Shown one piece after another: positions 25,604 to 35,442 of a DNA stretch of 64,000 nt. The notes under the pieces are model-generated. The model was not told the origin of the DNA. It worked only from the letters and a program-made list of their open reading frames with translations, and made no database searches. Every line of letters begins with the position of its first letter. Within the stretch, counting starts at the first letter, position 1. The position numbers and the translations under genes are program-made. The DNA comes from JANQPX01 sp965204405. Its GTDB lineage: Bacteria > Pseudomonadota > Alphaproteobacteria > Geminicoccales > Geminicoccaceae. The stretch lies in NCBI GenBank assembly GCA_965204405.1, contig CBDBEN010000003.1, positions 620,001-684,000 of the forward strand. Direction: 5' to 3'.

Positions 25604-28293
25604 CCAGTACGAAAGAGCAGGATCGGGGTTCCCGTATTTCGCTTAGCAAAGGATCAGGCAATCGACTTGAGCTTAAAAAGCGAGTCGATAGCGGGGTCGT
25701 ACGCCAAAGTTTTTCCCATGGCCGTAGCAAATCTGTTGCCGTTGAGGTCAAGCGCAAGCGGGCACCGGGCAAGGGCGAAGCTGGTGGAGAAGCTGCGGGT
25801 GGAGGAATACGAACCGAGAAGGAAGGCCGTTTAGCACCTGGTAAATCGGCGCCCGGTACTACTCGGACACCAAGATCCGGCGGCGGTGCACGCCCTGTCG
25901 TCCTGAAGCCTCTCACAGATAGCGAGAAGAATGCGCGTGTCCGAGCACTCGCCGATGCCAAAAAGGCGGAAGGCGAGGCGCGCGTGCGAGCCGAGGAAAA
26001 CGCCAGGCGACAGGCAGAGGAAGCCGAGCGCCGCCGTGCCGAGGAAGAAGCCGCGAATAAGCGCAAGGAACAGGAACTCGCACGTAAGCAAGCTGAGGAC
26101 GAGGCACGCAAGAAAGCCGAAGAAGCGGCTGCTCGGCTGCTGGAGAAAGAAGAGCAGGAGCGGCAAAAGAACGAGGTCGATGAGACAGTTCAGCCGATAT
26201 CGACAGATCAGTCCGGGGCTAAGAAGCCCGATGAGCGGGCTCCTGCTACAGCAAGAGCTGCGGTGGTTGCCCCGGCGGGAGCTGGTTCCGTTGAGAAGCC
26301 GAGAGCCAGACAAGTTGAAACTGCGCCCAAGGGGAAGATCAAGAGTAAATCCGGCCGCGGCAACGAGTCTGAGCAGCGCGGCGATGGCCGAAACCGTTCT
26401 GGTGGCGGCAGACGCGGCGGCAAGCTCATGCTCGATAGTAACGCTGAGGTCATCGAGCGGAGAGCGCCCTCTCTCGCAGCCATGCGCCGACGCCAGGATC
26501 GGGAAAAGCGCCAGCAGCAGATGCAGGACCAGCAGCCCATGGTCCGCGAAGTGGTGCTCCCCGAAACCATCCAGGTGTCAGAGCTCGCTAACCGCATGGC
26601 CGTGCGCGGCGCTGACGTAGTCAAGTCGCTGATGAAAATGGGCGTGATGGCAACTGTCAATCAAGTTGTGGATGCAGACACCGCAGAGGTGGTGGTCAGC
26701 GAGTTTGGACATACCGTCAAGCGGGTTGCCGACAGCGACGTTGAGATTGGGCTCGAAGGCTTGGACGACGAGGATACGGATCTTTCTCCCCGTGCGCCGG
26801 TGGTGACGGTGATGGGCCATGTCGATCATGGCAAAACATCACTGTTGGACGCCCTTCGAAAAGCGGATGTGGCCTCGGGCGAGGCTGGCGGGATCACCCA
26901 GCATATCGGGGCCTATCAAGTAGATATTGGCAGCGGCCAACCAGTCACGTTCATCGACACACCTGGCCATGCCGCGTTCACCGAAATGCGTGCCCGCGGC
27001 GCCGATGTCACCGATATCGTGGTGCTGGTGGTTGCGGCGGATGATGGTGTCATGCCGCAAACGGTCGAAGCGATTAATCATGCGAAGGCGGCAGAGGTGC
27101 CAATCGTGGTGGCGGTCAACAAGATCGATAAGCCGGACGCCACTCCGGACCGGGTGAAGCAGGAACTATTGACCCATGAGATTGTTCCTGAGGAGTATGG
27201 CGGCGAGGTCCAGTGTATCGAGGTCAGTGCGATCGAGAAAACCGGCCTGGACAAGCTGATCGAGAGCATCCAACTCCAAGCCGAGCTTCTAGAGTTAAAG
27301 GCAAATCCGGATCGCAGCGCCCAGGGTGCGGTGATAGAGGCGAGGCTGGATCGCGGTCGCGGCGTTGTTGCTACGGCGTTGATCCAGAAGGGAACGCTGA
27401 ACGTTGGAGACATCATTGTTTGCGGCGCTCACTGGGGCAAGGCACGAGCACTCGTCGACGATCATGGCCAGTCGATCAAGGAAGCAGGCCCGTCAGCGCC
27501 CGTTGAAATTTTAGGCCTGGACGGTGTGCCCGATGCTGGCGACCTCCTCGTTGTCGTTGACAGCGAGAAACGAGCACGGGAAATCACAGAATATCGGGTT
27601 CGCAAGAAGCAGACGGCTGCCATTGCGGCTCCCGCTGGCTCGGTTGAAGACATGTTCAGCCAAATGGCTGATCAGAACATCAGTGAACTTCCGGTGGTGG
27701 TCAAATCGGATGTGCATGGATCGCTTGAAGCGATCGTCGCCGGCTTGGTGAAAATGAACACTAACGAGGTTCAGGTTCGCGTGCTGCACAGCGGTGTCGG
27801 CGCGATTACCGAATCCGATGTGACTCTGGCGATGGCGTCCAGCGCCCTTATCTTGGGCTTCAATGTTCGCGCTAATGCTCAGGCAAGAGACCTTGCCAAA
27901 CGCGAGAACATCGACATCCAGTATCATTCGATCATATACGAACTTCTGGATGAAGCAAAAGCACGCCTCTCCGGCATGCTCGCGCCGGAATCTAAGGAGA
28001 AGACTACCGGTCATGCCGAGATCAGAGAGGTCTTCAGCATCACCAAGATCGGCAAGATTGCGGGCTGCATGGTGACCGATGGTGTGATCCGCCGAGGCGC
28101 CCGTGTACGGCTCTTGCGTGATGATGTTGTAATCCATGATGGAGCACTTGGGTCGCTCCGGCGCTTCAAGGACGACACGAAAGAAGTTCGTGAAGGTTTC
28201 GAATGCGGCATCGGTGTCGACGGATATAGCGACATCCGTCAGAACGACATAATTGAGGCCTACGAGGTGGAAGAGGTTGCACGGACGCTCTGA
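25600..28293 (+). CDS. infB: Translation initiation factor IF-2
   Basis: IF-2 is the GTPase that brings initiator tRNA to the 30S subunit and promotes subunit joining. The protein has 897 residues. An N-terminal part (about 100-200) is a charged Ala/Glu/Lys/Arg coiled coil, followed by the IF2_N domain with IQVSELANRMAVRGADVVKS. The G domain begins near 406: GHVDHGKT, DTPGH and NKID. Domains II-IV end with IIEAYEVEEVARTL. It overlaps ylxR by four bases and is followed by rbfA. Confidence 0.96.
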   Translation: MTSTKEQDRGSRISLSKGSGNRLELKKRVDSGVVRQSFSHGRSKSVAVEVKRKRAPGKGEAGGEAAGGGIRTEKEGRLAPGKSAPGTTRTPRSGGGARPVVLKPLTDSEKNARVRALADAKKAEGEARVRAEENARRQAEEAERRRAEEEAANKRKEQELARKQAEDEARKKAEEAAARLLEKEEQERQKNEVDETVQPISTDQSGAKKPDERAPATARAAVVAPAGAGSVEKPRARQVETAPKGKIKSKSGRGNESEQRGDGRNRSGGGRRGGKLMLDSNAEVIERRAPSLAAMRRRQDREKRQQQMQDQQPMVREVVLPETIQVSELANRMAVRGADVVKSLMKMGVMATVNQVVDADTAEVVVSEFGHTVKRVADSDVEIGLEGLDDEDTDLSPRAPVVTVMGHVDHGKTSLLDALRKADVASGEAGGITQHIGAYQVDIGSGQPVTFIDTPGHAAFTEMRARGADVTDIVVLVVAADDGVMPQTVEAINHAKAAEVPIVVAVNKIDKPDATPDRVKQELLTHEIVPEEYGGEVQCIEVSAIEKTGLDKLIESIQLQAELLELKANPDRSAQGAVIEARLDRGRGVVATALIQKGTLNVGDIIVCGAHWGKARALVDDHGQSIKEAGPSAPVEILGLDGVPDAGDLLVVVDSEKRAREITEYRVRKKQTAAIAAPAGSVEDMFSQMADQNISELPVVVKSDVHGSLEAIVAGLVKMNTNEVQVRVLHSGVGAITESDVTLAMASSALILGFNVRANAQARDLAKRENIDIQYHSIIYELLDEAKARLSGMLAPESKEKTTGHAEIREVFSITKIGKIAGCMVTDGVIRRGARVRLLRDDVVIHDGALGSLRRFKDDTKEVREGFECGIGVDGYSDIRQNDIIEAYEVEEVARTL

Positions 28294-28387
28294 TTTGATG
28301 GAACAGGCCGCCGTGTCTTGGTCGGCGTTTGGCCGGGCTGGAAGCAAGCCGGCCTCATCCGGAGCGCGTGTCATTTGGGAAAATGAG

Positions 28388-28798
28388 ATGGGTCGAGAAC
28401 AGGCCCCGGATAACGGCGGGCTCAATCAAAGGCAACTTCGAGTTGGTGAGCGTCTAAGACATGTGCTCGCTGATCTTTTCACGCGCGGCGCCGTGCATGA
28501 TCCCGTTATCGCGGCAACACATCTGACCGTCTCGGAGGTGCGTATTACGCGCGATCTGCGCCAGGCGACCGTATTTTTAGTTGAGCTCGGCGGTGATCTC
28601 AGCCCAGAAGTTCAGCGAGCCTTGGTACGGGCTACGCCGTTTCTTCGCGGCGAGGTTGCCCGGCAGTCCAATCTCAAATATGCACCGAACCTGACCTTCA
28701 GGGCAGACGAAACCTTCGCCGAAGCATCCAGGATCGATGACCTTTTGGCGGAGGCTCGGCGCGAACATCCTAGCGATGGTGACGACGATCATGGCTAG
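28388..28798 (+). CDS. rbfA: Ribosome-binding factor A
   Basis: RbfA is a KH-type cold-shock factor needed for 16S rRNA 5'-end maturation. The 136-residue protein shows RQLRVGERLRHVLADLF, VSEVRITRDLRQATVFL and LKYAPNLTFRADETFAEASR, all typical. The ATG at 28388 is chosen because it gives the usual N-terminus; an upstream in-frame start at 28253 would overlap infB and add an unrelated segment. The 3' end overlaps truB by eight bases. Confidence 0.92.
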   Translation: MGREQAPDNGGLNQRQLRVGERLRHVLADLFTRGAVHDPVIAATHLTVSEVRITRDLRQATVFLVELGGDLSPEVQRALVRATPFLRGEVARQSNLKYAPNLTFRADETFAEASRIDDLLAEARREHPSDGDDDHG

Positions 28799-29768
28799 GT
28801 CGCGGCGAAAGGGGCTGCTGATCAATGGCTGGCTCTGCCTGGACAAACCCAAGGGCATGACCTCGACTGCGGCAGTCGGTTTTGTTCGCCGAGTGACCAA
28901 GGCTGCGAAAGCCGGTCATGGCGGCACCCTTGATCCGCTTGCGACCGGTGTGTTGCCGATCGCCATGGGTGAGGCAACCAAGACCGTCGCCTATGTCATG
29001 GACGGTGAAAAGAGGTATCGCTTCACCATCCGGCTCGGTCAGGCCACTGCGACGGACGATAGCGAAGGTGAGGTGATCGAGACCAGCGATCATCGCCCCG
29101 AAACTGCGGCAATCGAAGCAGCCCTTCCTGACTTTATAGGCATGATCGAGCAGGTGCCGCCTTGTTACGCCGCCGTCAAGATCGACGGTGAGCGCGCTTA
29201 CGATCTGGCGCGGCGGGGTGAGGTGGTCGAACTCAAGGCACGCACAGTCTACGTGCGGGACCTCACGCTGGTCGAGCGGATCGACGCTGATCACATATCT
29301 TTTGACATGGTCAGCGGCAAGGGCGTCTATGTTCGCTCAATAGCCCGCGATCTAGGCAAGGTCCTGGGATGTCTCGCCCATGTCACCGAGCTTCGCCGGC
29401 TGGAAGTTGGCCTGTTTCGGGCCGATCAGGCGGTTACGCCCGACGTCCTTGAGCGCGTCGTCAGGGATGATACTCTTCCGCAAGTACTCAGGCCGCTGAA
29501 AGACGCATTAGCGGCTCTGCCGTCGGTGGCACTGACGGAACCCCAGGCAGAGCGTCTCCGAGCCGGACGATCGATCCGTGTCTCGCCCAATCTCGTTGTC
29601 GGGGGTAGCGGTGAGGAAGATACCGTTATCCGGGCCATGGCTTCCGGCGATGTGGTCGCTCTTACCAGGTTCGATGGCAATGAACTCAGCCCGCTAAGAG
29701 TCTTCAATCTTTCAATATCAAACCAGAACCACCATATGGTGTCACAACTCAAAGCAAGTGTTGGATAA
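28791..29768 (+). CDS. truB: tRNA pseudouridine(55) synthase
   Basis: TruB makes pseudouridine 55 in the T-loop of tRNAs. The 325-residue protein has LCLDKPKGMTSTAAVGFVRR, the catalytic Asp48 in GGTLDPLATGVLP, and YAAVKIDGERAYDLARRGE. A short C-terminal domain follows. The start ATG 28791 lies inside the end of rbfA. The gene ends three bases before rpsO, in the conserved infB-rbfA-truB-rpsO-pnp order. Confidence 0.95.
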   Translation: MARSRRKGLLINGWLCLDKPKGMTSTAAVGFVRRVTKAAKAGHGGTLDPLATGVLPIAMGEATKTVAYVMDGEKRYRFTIRLGQATATDDSEGEVIETSDHRPETAAIEAALPDFIGMIEQVPPCYAAVKIDGERAYDLARRGEVVELKARTVYVRDLTLVERIDADHISFDMVSGKGVYVRSIARDLGKVLGCLAHVTELRRLEVGLFRADQAVTPDVLERVVRDDTLPQVLRPLKDALAALPSVALTEPQAERLRAGRSIRVSPNLVVGGSGEEDTVIRAMASGDVVALTRFDGNELSPLRVFNLSISNQNHHMVSQLKASVG

Positions 29769-29771
29769 ACG

Positions 29772-30041
29772 ATGTCTATAACAGCAGAACGCAAGCAGGA
29801 GCTGATTTCCGAGTTTGCGACCAAGCCCCAGGACACGGGCTCGCCAGAGATCCAGGTCGCCGTGCTGACCGAGCGGATCACCAATCTCACTGAGCATCTG
29901 AAAGAACACAAAAAGGACTTTGCGTCCCGCCGTGGTCTCCTGATGATGGTAGGTCAGCGTCGCCGACTACTCGACTATCTGAAAAGAAAGGAAGACAGCC
30001 GCTATTCCGCTGTGATTCAGCGTCTCGGTCTTCGCAAGTAA
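29772..30041 (+). CDS. rpsO: 30S ribosomal protein S15
   Basis: S15 binds 16S rRNA helices 20-22 early in 30S assembly. The 89-residue length is standard. Family motifs include DTGSPEIQVAVLTERITNLT, HLKEHKKDFASRRGLL and LDYLKRKEDSRY. In enterobacteria it represses its own translation; whether that holds here cannot be seen. A hairpin lies between it and pnp. Confidence 0.97.
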   Translation: MSITAERKQELISEFATKPQDTGSPEIQVAVLTERITNLTEHLKEHKKDFASRRGLLMMVGQRRRLLDYLKRKEDSRYSAVIQRLGLRK

Positions 30042-30136
30042 CTATCACTTCACGAAACGCGGTCCGCGTATCGATCGGTCCTCTGCTTTTGGCTCTCGGA
30101 TCGTTCTTTCACGGGTCCGGCGTATATCCGGACAGG

Positions 30137-30162
30137 CCGGCTATCCATGGTGGATAAGCCGG
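30137..30162 (+). promoter_or_regulatory. Hairpin between rpsO and pnp
   Basis: CCGGCTATCCA (30137-30147) pairs with TGGATAAGCCGG (30151-30162), with one unpaired base, about 30 bases upstream of pnp. In E. coli the equivalent leader stem is cut by RNase III and mediates PNPase autocontrol; a similar role is inferred only from position. Confidence 0.4.
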
Positions 30163-30192
30163 GCTAGGCTGTTGGAAAGGCAGTAATCTCTG

Positions 30193-32388
30193 ATGTTTAA
30201 GATCACACGAAAAGAAATTGAATGGGGCGGCAGACCGCTGGTTATGGAGACCGGGCGGATCGCCCGCCAGGCCGATGCGGCTGTGCTGGTCACTTACGGC
30301 GAAACCTCGGTGCTGTGTACGGCTCACGCGGCGCGCAGTGTAAGGCCGGGGCAGGATTTCTTCCCGCTGACTGTCAATTATCAAGAAAAATATTATGCCG
30401 CCGGCAAGATTCCGGGTGGCTTCTTCAAACGCGAAGGGCGTCCGACTGAAAAGGATACCTTAACCTCCAGGCTCATCGACAGACCCATCCGTCCCCTATT
30501 TCCCGATGGCTTCAAGAACGAAACCCAGGTAATCTGCACCGTCCTGGCTCATGATCAGGAAAACGATCCAGACATCGCCTCGATGGTCGGCGCCAGTGCT
30601 GCGCTGACTCTATCGGGTATTCCCTTTCTGGGGCCGATCGGCGGTGCCCGCGTCGGCTATAAGGATGGCGCCTATATCCTAAACCCGACCTATCAGCAGA
30701 TGGCGGACACCGATCTCGATTTGGTGGTAGCCGGCACTCACGACGCGGTGATGATGGTCGAGAGCGAGGCGAAGGAGCTTTCCGAAGAGGTAATGCTCGG
30801 CGCCGTGATGTTCGGTCAGGAAAGTTTTCAGCCAGTGATCGAGATGATCATCTCGATGGCGGAGGAATGCGCCAAGGAACCTTGGGAGCTCCAGGTTGAG
30901 GATCACAGCGAACTCTATGGTCAGATTAGAGCGGCACTCGAGTCTGATCTTCGTAGCGCCTATGCAGAGCCATCGAAGCAAGCTCGACAGGAGCTCATTG
31001 GTGCAGCCAAGACCAAGGCTGCCGAGCAGTTTGCCGGCGAGGAAGGTGCTGACGAGCCGCTCGTCATGGGCCAGTTCAAGAAGCTTGAGAAGGACATCGT
31101 AAGAAACGGCATTCTTGACACCGGAAAACGCATCGACGGCCGCGACACCGAGACGGTGCGCCCAATTATGGCCGAGGTCGGCGTACTGCCACGTGTACAT
31201 GGCAGTGCTTTGTTTACCCGGGGAGAGACCCAGGCTTTGGTGGTTGCGACGCTCGGCACCGGTCAGGACGAGCAAATCATAGACAGTCTTGAGGGCGACC
31301 GTCGCGAAAATTTCATGCTGCATTACAACTTCCCGCCCTATTCGGTCGGCGAGGTTGGCTTTCTGAGATCTCCGGGGCGACGGGAAATCGGCCACGGCAA
31401 GCTTGCCTGGCGGGCCTTGCACCCCCTTTTGCCAGCTAAGGAAAATTTCCCCTACACCATCCGCCTGGTTTCGGAAATCACGGAGTCCAACGGATCGAGC
31501 TCGATGGCCACGGTCTGCGGCAGTTCACTTGCGATGATGGATGCGGGTGTCCCCTTGGTCAGACCGGTTGCCGGCATTGCCATGGGGCTGATCAAGGAAG
31601 GCGATCGCTTCGCGGTGCTTTCCGATATCCTCGGCGATGAAGACCATCTCGGTGATATGGACTTCAAGGTCGCTGGCACCGAACAGGGTGTGACTTCACT
31701 GCAGATGGACATTAAAATCGCAGGCATCACCGAGGCAATCATGAAGACCGCGCTGACCCAGGCGCAGGCGGGAAGGCTGCATATACTCGGCGAAATGGCG
31801 AAGGGCCTCGAAGGTACCCGCGAGGAGATGCGGGACACGGTGCCGAGGATCAGCGTCATCAACATCCCGCAGGACAAGATCGGTGCCGTAATTGGACCGG
31901 GCGGCAAGATGATCCGGGAGATCACCGAAACCACCGGCGCAAAGATCGATATCGGCGACGACGGTACGGTCAAGATCGCCTCCTCCGATGCGCTGGCCTG
32001 CCAGCAAGCAATCGACTGGGTCCGGGGTCTCACCAGTTCGCCGGAAGTTGGCCATATCTATACCGGCAAAGTGGTTCGGGTTGTGGATTTCGGTGCGTTC
32101 ATCAATTTCATGGGCCAGCAGGACGGTCTTTGCCATATCTCCGAACTCAAGAATGAGCGGGTCGCCAAGGTGACCGACGTCGTGAATGAGGGTGATACGG
32201 TGAAGGTCAAGGTCCTGAATATCGACGACCGCGGCAAAGTGAAGCTCTCGATGCGCGTAGTCGATCAGGAAACCGGCGAGGAGTTGGAGGCGCAGCCACG
32301 TCCACCGCGCGCGGATGGCGATGGTGGCGGCTCGGACCGGTCATCCGGTGGTGATCGCGGTCCCCGACGACAGCGCAGGGCTGGTTGA
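30193..32388 (+). CDS. pnp: Polyribonucleotide nucleotidyltransferase
   Basis: PNPase degrades RNA phosphorolytically, 3' to 5', in the degradosome. The 731-residue protein contains two RNase PH-like domains (the first with SRLIDRPIRPLFPDGF, the second with ITESNGSSSMATVCG), a KH domain (AVIGPGGKMIREITETTGA) and an S1 domain (GKVVRVVDFGAFINFMG, then GLCHISELKNERV). The C-terminus is a Gly/Arg/Asp-rich tail that may be a protein-interaction segment. The start ATG 30193 gives the standard N-terminus FKITRKEIEWGGRPL. Confidence 0.97.
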   Translation: MFKITRKEIEWGGRPLVMETGRIARQADAAVLVTYGETSVLCTAHAARSVRPGQDFFPLTVNYQEKYYAAGKIPGGFFKREGRPTEKDTLTSRLIDRPIRPLFPDGFKNETQVICTVLAHDQENDPDIASMVGASAALTLSGIPFLGPIGGARVGYKDGAYILNPTYQQMADTDLDLVVAGTHDAVMMVESEAKELSEEVMLGAVMFGQESFQPVIEMIISMAEECAKEPWELQVEDHSELYGQIRAALESDLRSAYAEPSKQARQELIGAAKTKAAEQFAGEEGADEPLVMGQFKKLEKDIVRNGILDTGKRIDGRDTETVRPIMAEVGVLPRVHGSALFTRGETQALVVATLGTGQDEQIIDSLEGDRRENFMLHYNFPPYSVGEVGFLRSPGRREIGHGKLAWRALHPLLPAKENFPYTIRLVSEITESNGSSSMATVCGSSLAMMDAGVPLVRPVAGIAMGLIKEGDRFAVLSDILGDEDHLGDMDFKVAGTEQGVTSLQMDIKIAGITEAIMKTALTQAQAGRLHILGEMAKGLEGTREEMRDTVPRISVINIPQDKIGAVIGPGGKMIREITETTGAKIDIGDDGTVKIASSDALACQQAIDWVRGLTSSPEVGHIYTGKVVRVVDFGAFINFMGQQDGLCHISELKNERVAKVTDVVNEGDTVKVKVLNIDDRGKVKLSMRVVDQETGEELEAQPRPPRADGDGGGSDRSSGGDRGPRRQRRAG

Positions 32389-32418
32389 TCGCCGGACGTA
32401 AAAGTTACTTACTGGTTG

Positions 32419-32465
32419 AAGAGGCCGCTGCTCGGTCGGACGATAAGGACTGGGCACGGCCTCTT
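32419..32465 (+). terminator. Possible terminator after pnp
   Basis: AAGAGGCCG (32419-32427) and CGGCCTCTT (32457-32465) form a perfect 9-bp stem with a 29-base loop just after pnp. No T-run follows, so termination is uncertain. Confidence 0.35.
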
Positions 32466-32517
32466 GTCGTTTGAGGGCATGTCCCCTACATGGCTGAAAT
32501 AGGTCCTGGATGCCATC

Positions 32518-34005
32518 TTGTCACCAGCCGGCTCAGGCTGTGACAATGAAATGGCGATGGGCCTTGACGGAGGTTTTCCATCGCCGGACGGAGCATGCGC
32601 ATTGATCTCGCTAAAACCACTGATGCTATCGGGCAGGGAAGTCTGGCCGCTGATCGAGGGCGGCAAAGGCATTTCTGCCACGAATGGTTTGAGCAGCGGT
32701 GCATGGGCTGCAGCAGGCGGCATCGGAACTTTTTCCGGGGTCAATGGTGACTGGATCGACGACAATGGCGAACTGGTGCCGCTGGTCTACGAGGGGAAGA
32801 CGCGGCTGGAGCGCCATGAAGAACTCATCCGCTATTCGATCAAGGCCGGGATCAGCCAAGCGCGCATTGCTCATGACGTTAGCGGCGGCCAAGGACGGCT
32901 GCATATCAATGTTCTTTGGGAAATGGGCGGCTGCGAGCGCGTGCTGCATGGTGTTATGGAAGGAGCCAAAGGGCTGATCCATGGGATCACCTGTGGTGCC
33001 GGAATGCCTTACCGCTTGGCGGAAATAGCTGCCCGTTACAATGTCACCTATTATCCGATCGTGTCATCGGCACGTGCTTTTCGGGCCCTCTGGAAGCGCG
33101 CCTATCACCGAGTATCCGAGCTTCTGGGCGGCGTCGTCTATGAAGATCCTTGGCGGGCGGGCGGGCATAACGGTTTGTCGAATTCGGAGGACCCCGAGGT
33201 TCCGGAGCCGCCGATGCCAAGGGTACAGGCGCTCCGCGATACCATGCGCGATTTCGGTCTCGACGAGACGGCGATCGTCATGGCCGGCGGGGTTTGGCAC
33301 CTGAATGACTGGACAGATTGGATCGACAATCCCGAGCTTGGCCCCATGGCATTCCAGTTCGGCACGCGCCCACTCCTGACCCGGGAAAGCCCGATCCCGG
33401 AGAGCTGGAAGCGACGACTTTTGGGCCTGGACGAAGGTGATGTACTTCTCCATCGTTTCAGCCCAACTGGTTTCTACTCATCAGCGGTCTACAACGATTT
33501 TCTGACCGATCTGGTGAAGCGTTCCGAGCGCCAGGTCGACTATGCCGATGAGCCCGATCCTAAACGAGGTCTTGTCACGCCACTTGCCTTCGGTGGCCGC
33601 GGTCGCCTAGTGCATGTACGTGCTGACGATGCCGATCGTGTCAGCGGTTGGACAGAGCAAGGCTTCACCCAAGCCATGAAGACCCCGGATTTCACCTTGA
33701 TCTATGTGGAGCCTGATCAGGCGAGGCAGATCAAGCGGGACCAGGCTGACTGCATGGGCTGCCTGTCTTTCTGCAAGTTTAGCAACTGGTCGGACAAGGA
33801 TGACAACACGACCGGCAAACCGCCGGACCCGCGATCATTCTGTATTCAAAAGACCTTACAGGGCATTGCCCATATTGGCGACGTCAATAACGAACTGATG
33901 TTTGCCGGGCACAATGCGTTCAAGTTCAAGCAAGATCCATTCTACTCCAACGGATTCGTTCCCACCGTTCGTGAACTGGTCGATCGGATCGTCACTGGCA
34001 AATAG
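32518..34005 (+). CDS. YrpB/nitronate monooxygenase-type flavin oxidoreductase with Cys cluster
   Basis: This 495-residue protein resembles the NAD(P)H-dependent flavin oxidoreductase YrpB / nitronate monooxygenase family, an FMN TIM barrel. Visible parts are VWPLIEGGKGISATNGLSSG, GITCGAGMPYRLAEIA, YYPIVSSARAFRALWKRA, EDPWRAGGHNG and AIVMAGGVWHLND. It is much longer than nitronate monooxygenases (about 320-350). A C-terminal cluster, CMGCLSFCKFSNW plus a later SFCIQK, could bind an Fe-S cluster or zinc. The start is uncertain: TTG 32518 or ATG 32551; neither has a clear ribosome site. It stands alone between pnp and irr. Confidence 0.72.
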   Translation: MSPAGSGCDNEMAMGLDGGFPSPDGACALISLKPLMLSGREVWPLIEGGKGISATNGLSSGAWAAAGGIGTFSGVNGDWIDDNGELVPLVYEGKTRLERHEELIRYSIKAGISQARIAHDVSGGQGRLHINVLWEMGGCERVLHGVMEGAKGLIHGITCGAGMPYRLAEIAARYNVTYYPIVSSARAFRALWKRAYHRVSELLGGVVYEDPWRAGGHNGLSNSEDPEVPEPPMPRVQALRDTMRDFGLDETAIVMAGGVWHLNDWTDWIDNPELGPMAFQFGTRPLLTRESPIPESWKRRLLGLDEGDVLLHRFSPTGFYSSAVYNDFLTDLVKRSERQVDYADEPDPKRGLVTPLAFGGRGRLVHVRADDADRVSGWTEQGFTQAMKTPDFTLIYVEPDQARQIKRDQADCMGCLSFCKFSNWSDKDDNTTGKPPDPRSFCIQKTLQGIAHIGDVNNELMFAGHNAFKFKQDPFYSNGFVPTVRELVDRIVTGK

Positions 34006-34160
34006 GTTTTTGCAGTGCACAATCGTCGCACCAGGAGTGATTTTCTGGTGGGGCGCTTGACAGTGGCAACATAGCGGACCAATTTAGTACTGATTTACTT
34101 AAGAAGCTGGACGGCAATCCGTTTGCATCCGCCAGAAGCCTTGGGAGCGATTGAGCGGTG

Positions 34161-34586
34161 ATGACGACGCGTACTTATTCACGAGTTCTGGATCGTTTGA
34201 AGGTAGCAGGGCTCAGACCGACCCGCCAGCGCTTGGCTTTGGCAAAGCTCCTGCTTGAGAACGATCATCGGCACGTTACGGCGGAAGAGCTTTTTCACGA
34301 GGCGCGGGCGGAGGGCATCCACGTCTCGCTGGCGACGATTTACAATACGTTGCATCAGTTCACCTCAGTTGGCCTGTTGCGCGAGGTCGTTGTCGATATG
34401 GGCCAAAGCTATTTCGACACGAATACGTCGCATCATCATCATTTCTTCGATGAAACTACCGGCAAACTCTCCGATATTCCTGAAGATCATGTTGAGATCA
34501 GCCGCCTACCGATTCCTCCCGAGGGGCAGGAAATCGACCGAGTGGAGGTGATCGTCCGGCTCCGTAGTGTGCCAGACGCCGGATGA
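34161..34586 (+). CDS. irr: Iron response regulator Irr (Fur family)
   Basis: Irr is the alphaproteobacterial Fur-family regulator that senses iron through haem. The 141-residue protein has the winged-helix signature GLRPTRQRLALAKLLL and SLATIYNTLHQFTSVGLLRE. The haem-binding His run TSHHHHFF is at 90-96, with DTNTS before it. The CxxC structural zinc motifs of classical Fur are missing, as in Irr. ATG 34161 is preferred over the adjacent GTG 34158. It stands alone, converging with the M23 peptidase gene. Confidence 0.9.
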   Translation: MTTRTYSRVLDRLKVAGLRPTRQRLALAKLLLENDHRHVTAEELFHEARAEGIHVSLATIYNTLHQFTSVGLLREVVVDMGQSYFDTNTSHHHHFFDETTGKLSDIPEDHVEISRLPIPPEGQEIDRVEVIVRLRSVPDAG

Positions 34587-34599
34587 GTTGGATACTGAA

Positions 34600-35442
34600 T
34601 CATTGCGTCTTTGTCGGCATTGGCCCAAGCATCAGCGCTGGATCGAGGGCCGTCTCGAACCAGTAGAGACCAAGATGCAAATGGGGTCCCGTGACCCTGC
34701 CCGTAGCACCGACTTTGCCAAGCTCCTCGCCAGAACGCAGCCTTTGACCGACATCGACTGACAGCTCGGATAGATGGGCATAGATACTGTGCAGGCCATG
34801 TCCGTGATCGATCATCACCGTGCCTCCGGTATAGTACATATCCTCCGAGGCCACGGTGACAACGCCTCCGAGCATGGCCTTGACGGGCCTGCCGGTCGGG
34901 GCGACGACATCGACGCCTCTATGGGGCGATTTGGGCTTGCCGTTCAGGACCCGCTGGCTGCCGAACACCCCGGAAATCGGGCCGATCACCGGCCAGACTG
35001 CGATACCGGCAAAGCCAGGCTCCGGGCTGTCCACCACCTTTGCATCCCTAAGAATGATCCAGTCAGCTTCGATTCGCGCGTGGTCCTGCATGGCCGGGTT
35101 CACTTTTCGCGGCGGCAGGCCATCGATTCGCTGGATGTCGTAGTCGCGCTCGGCAGCCCTGACGCTGCGCGTGGTCCTGATTCCGTCGGGATCATCGATC
35201 GTTACCTCGATGATGCCCTCGGCGTCCCGCCCGGCGCCAAACAGGAACCGGCCGTCCTCGCTGACCCTGATCGTCCGGCCATCCACCATGACTGTGCTGC
35301 CGGCAGGCGCCTTGCCGATCATCAGGCCTCCGGGCATCACCGTGTCACTCAGGTGGATGCGGACACCGCCGTCAGCCAGGCAGGTTGCTGCATCGCTGCC
35401 GAGCATAGCCATTATCAGAACCAGGATCAGCCGGAAACGCAT
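34600..35442 (-). CDS. M23-family metallopeptidase
   Basis: This is a secreted or periplasmic peptidase-fold protein of 280 residues. Residues 1-24 form a signal peptide (MRFRLILVLIMAMLGSDAAT). An Ig-like middle region is followed by a LytM/M23 domain with the zinc ligands in HRGVDVVAPTG and the active HxH motif GPHLHLGLYWF. Such enzymes cut peptidoglycan peptide cross-links or act as divisome activators. ATG 35442 is preferred because GGGAAG precedes it by 7 bases; the longer frame to 35463 has no ribosome site. It converges on irr with 13 bases between stops. Confidence 0.9.
   Translation of the reverse strand: MRFRLILVLIMAMLGSDAATCLADGGVRIHLSDTVMPGGLMIGKAPAGSTVMVDGRTIRVSEDGRFLFGAGRDAEGIIEVTIDDPDGIRTTRSVRAAERDYDIQRIDGLPPRKVNPAMQDHARIEADWIILRDAKVVDSPEPGFAGIAVWPVIGPISGVFGSQRVLNGKPKSPHRGVDVVAPTGRPVKAMLGGVVTVASEDMYYTGGTVMIDHGHGLHSIYAHLSELSVDVGQRLRSGEELGKVGATGRVTGPHLHLGLYWFETALDPALMLGPMPTKTQ

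Noticed and set aside
30679..31422. Reverse open frame opposite pnp
   Set aside because: Antisense to conserved PNPase sequence; no motifs.
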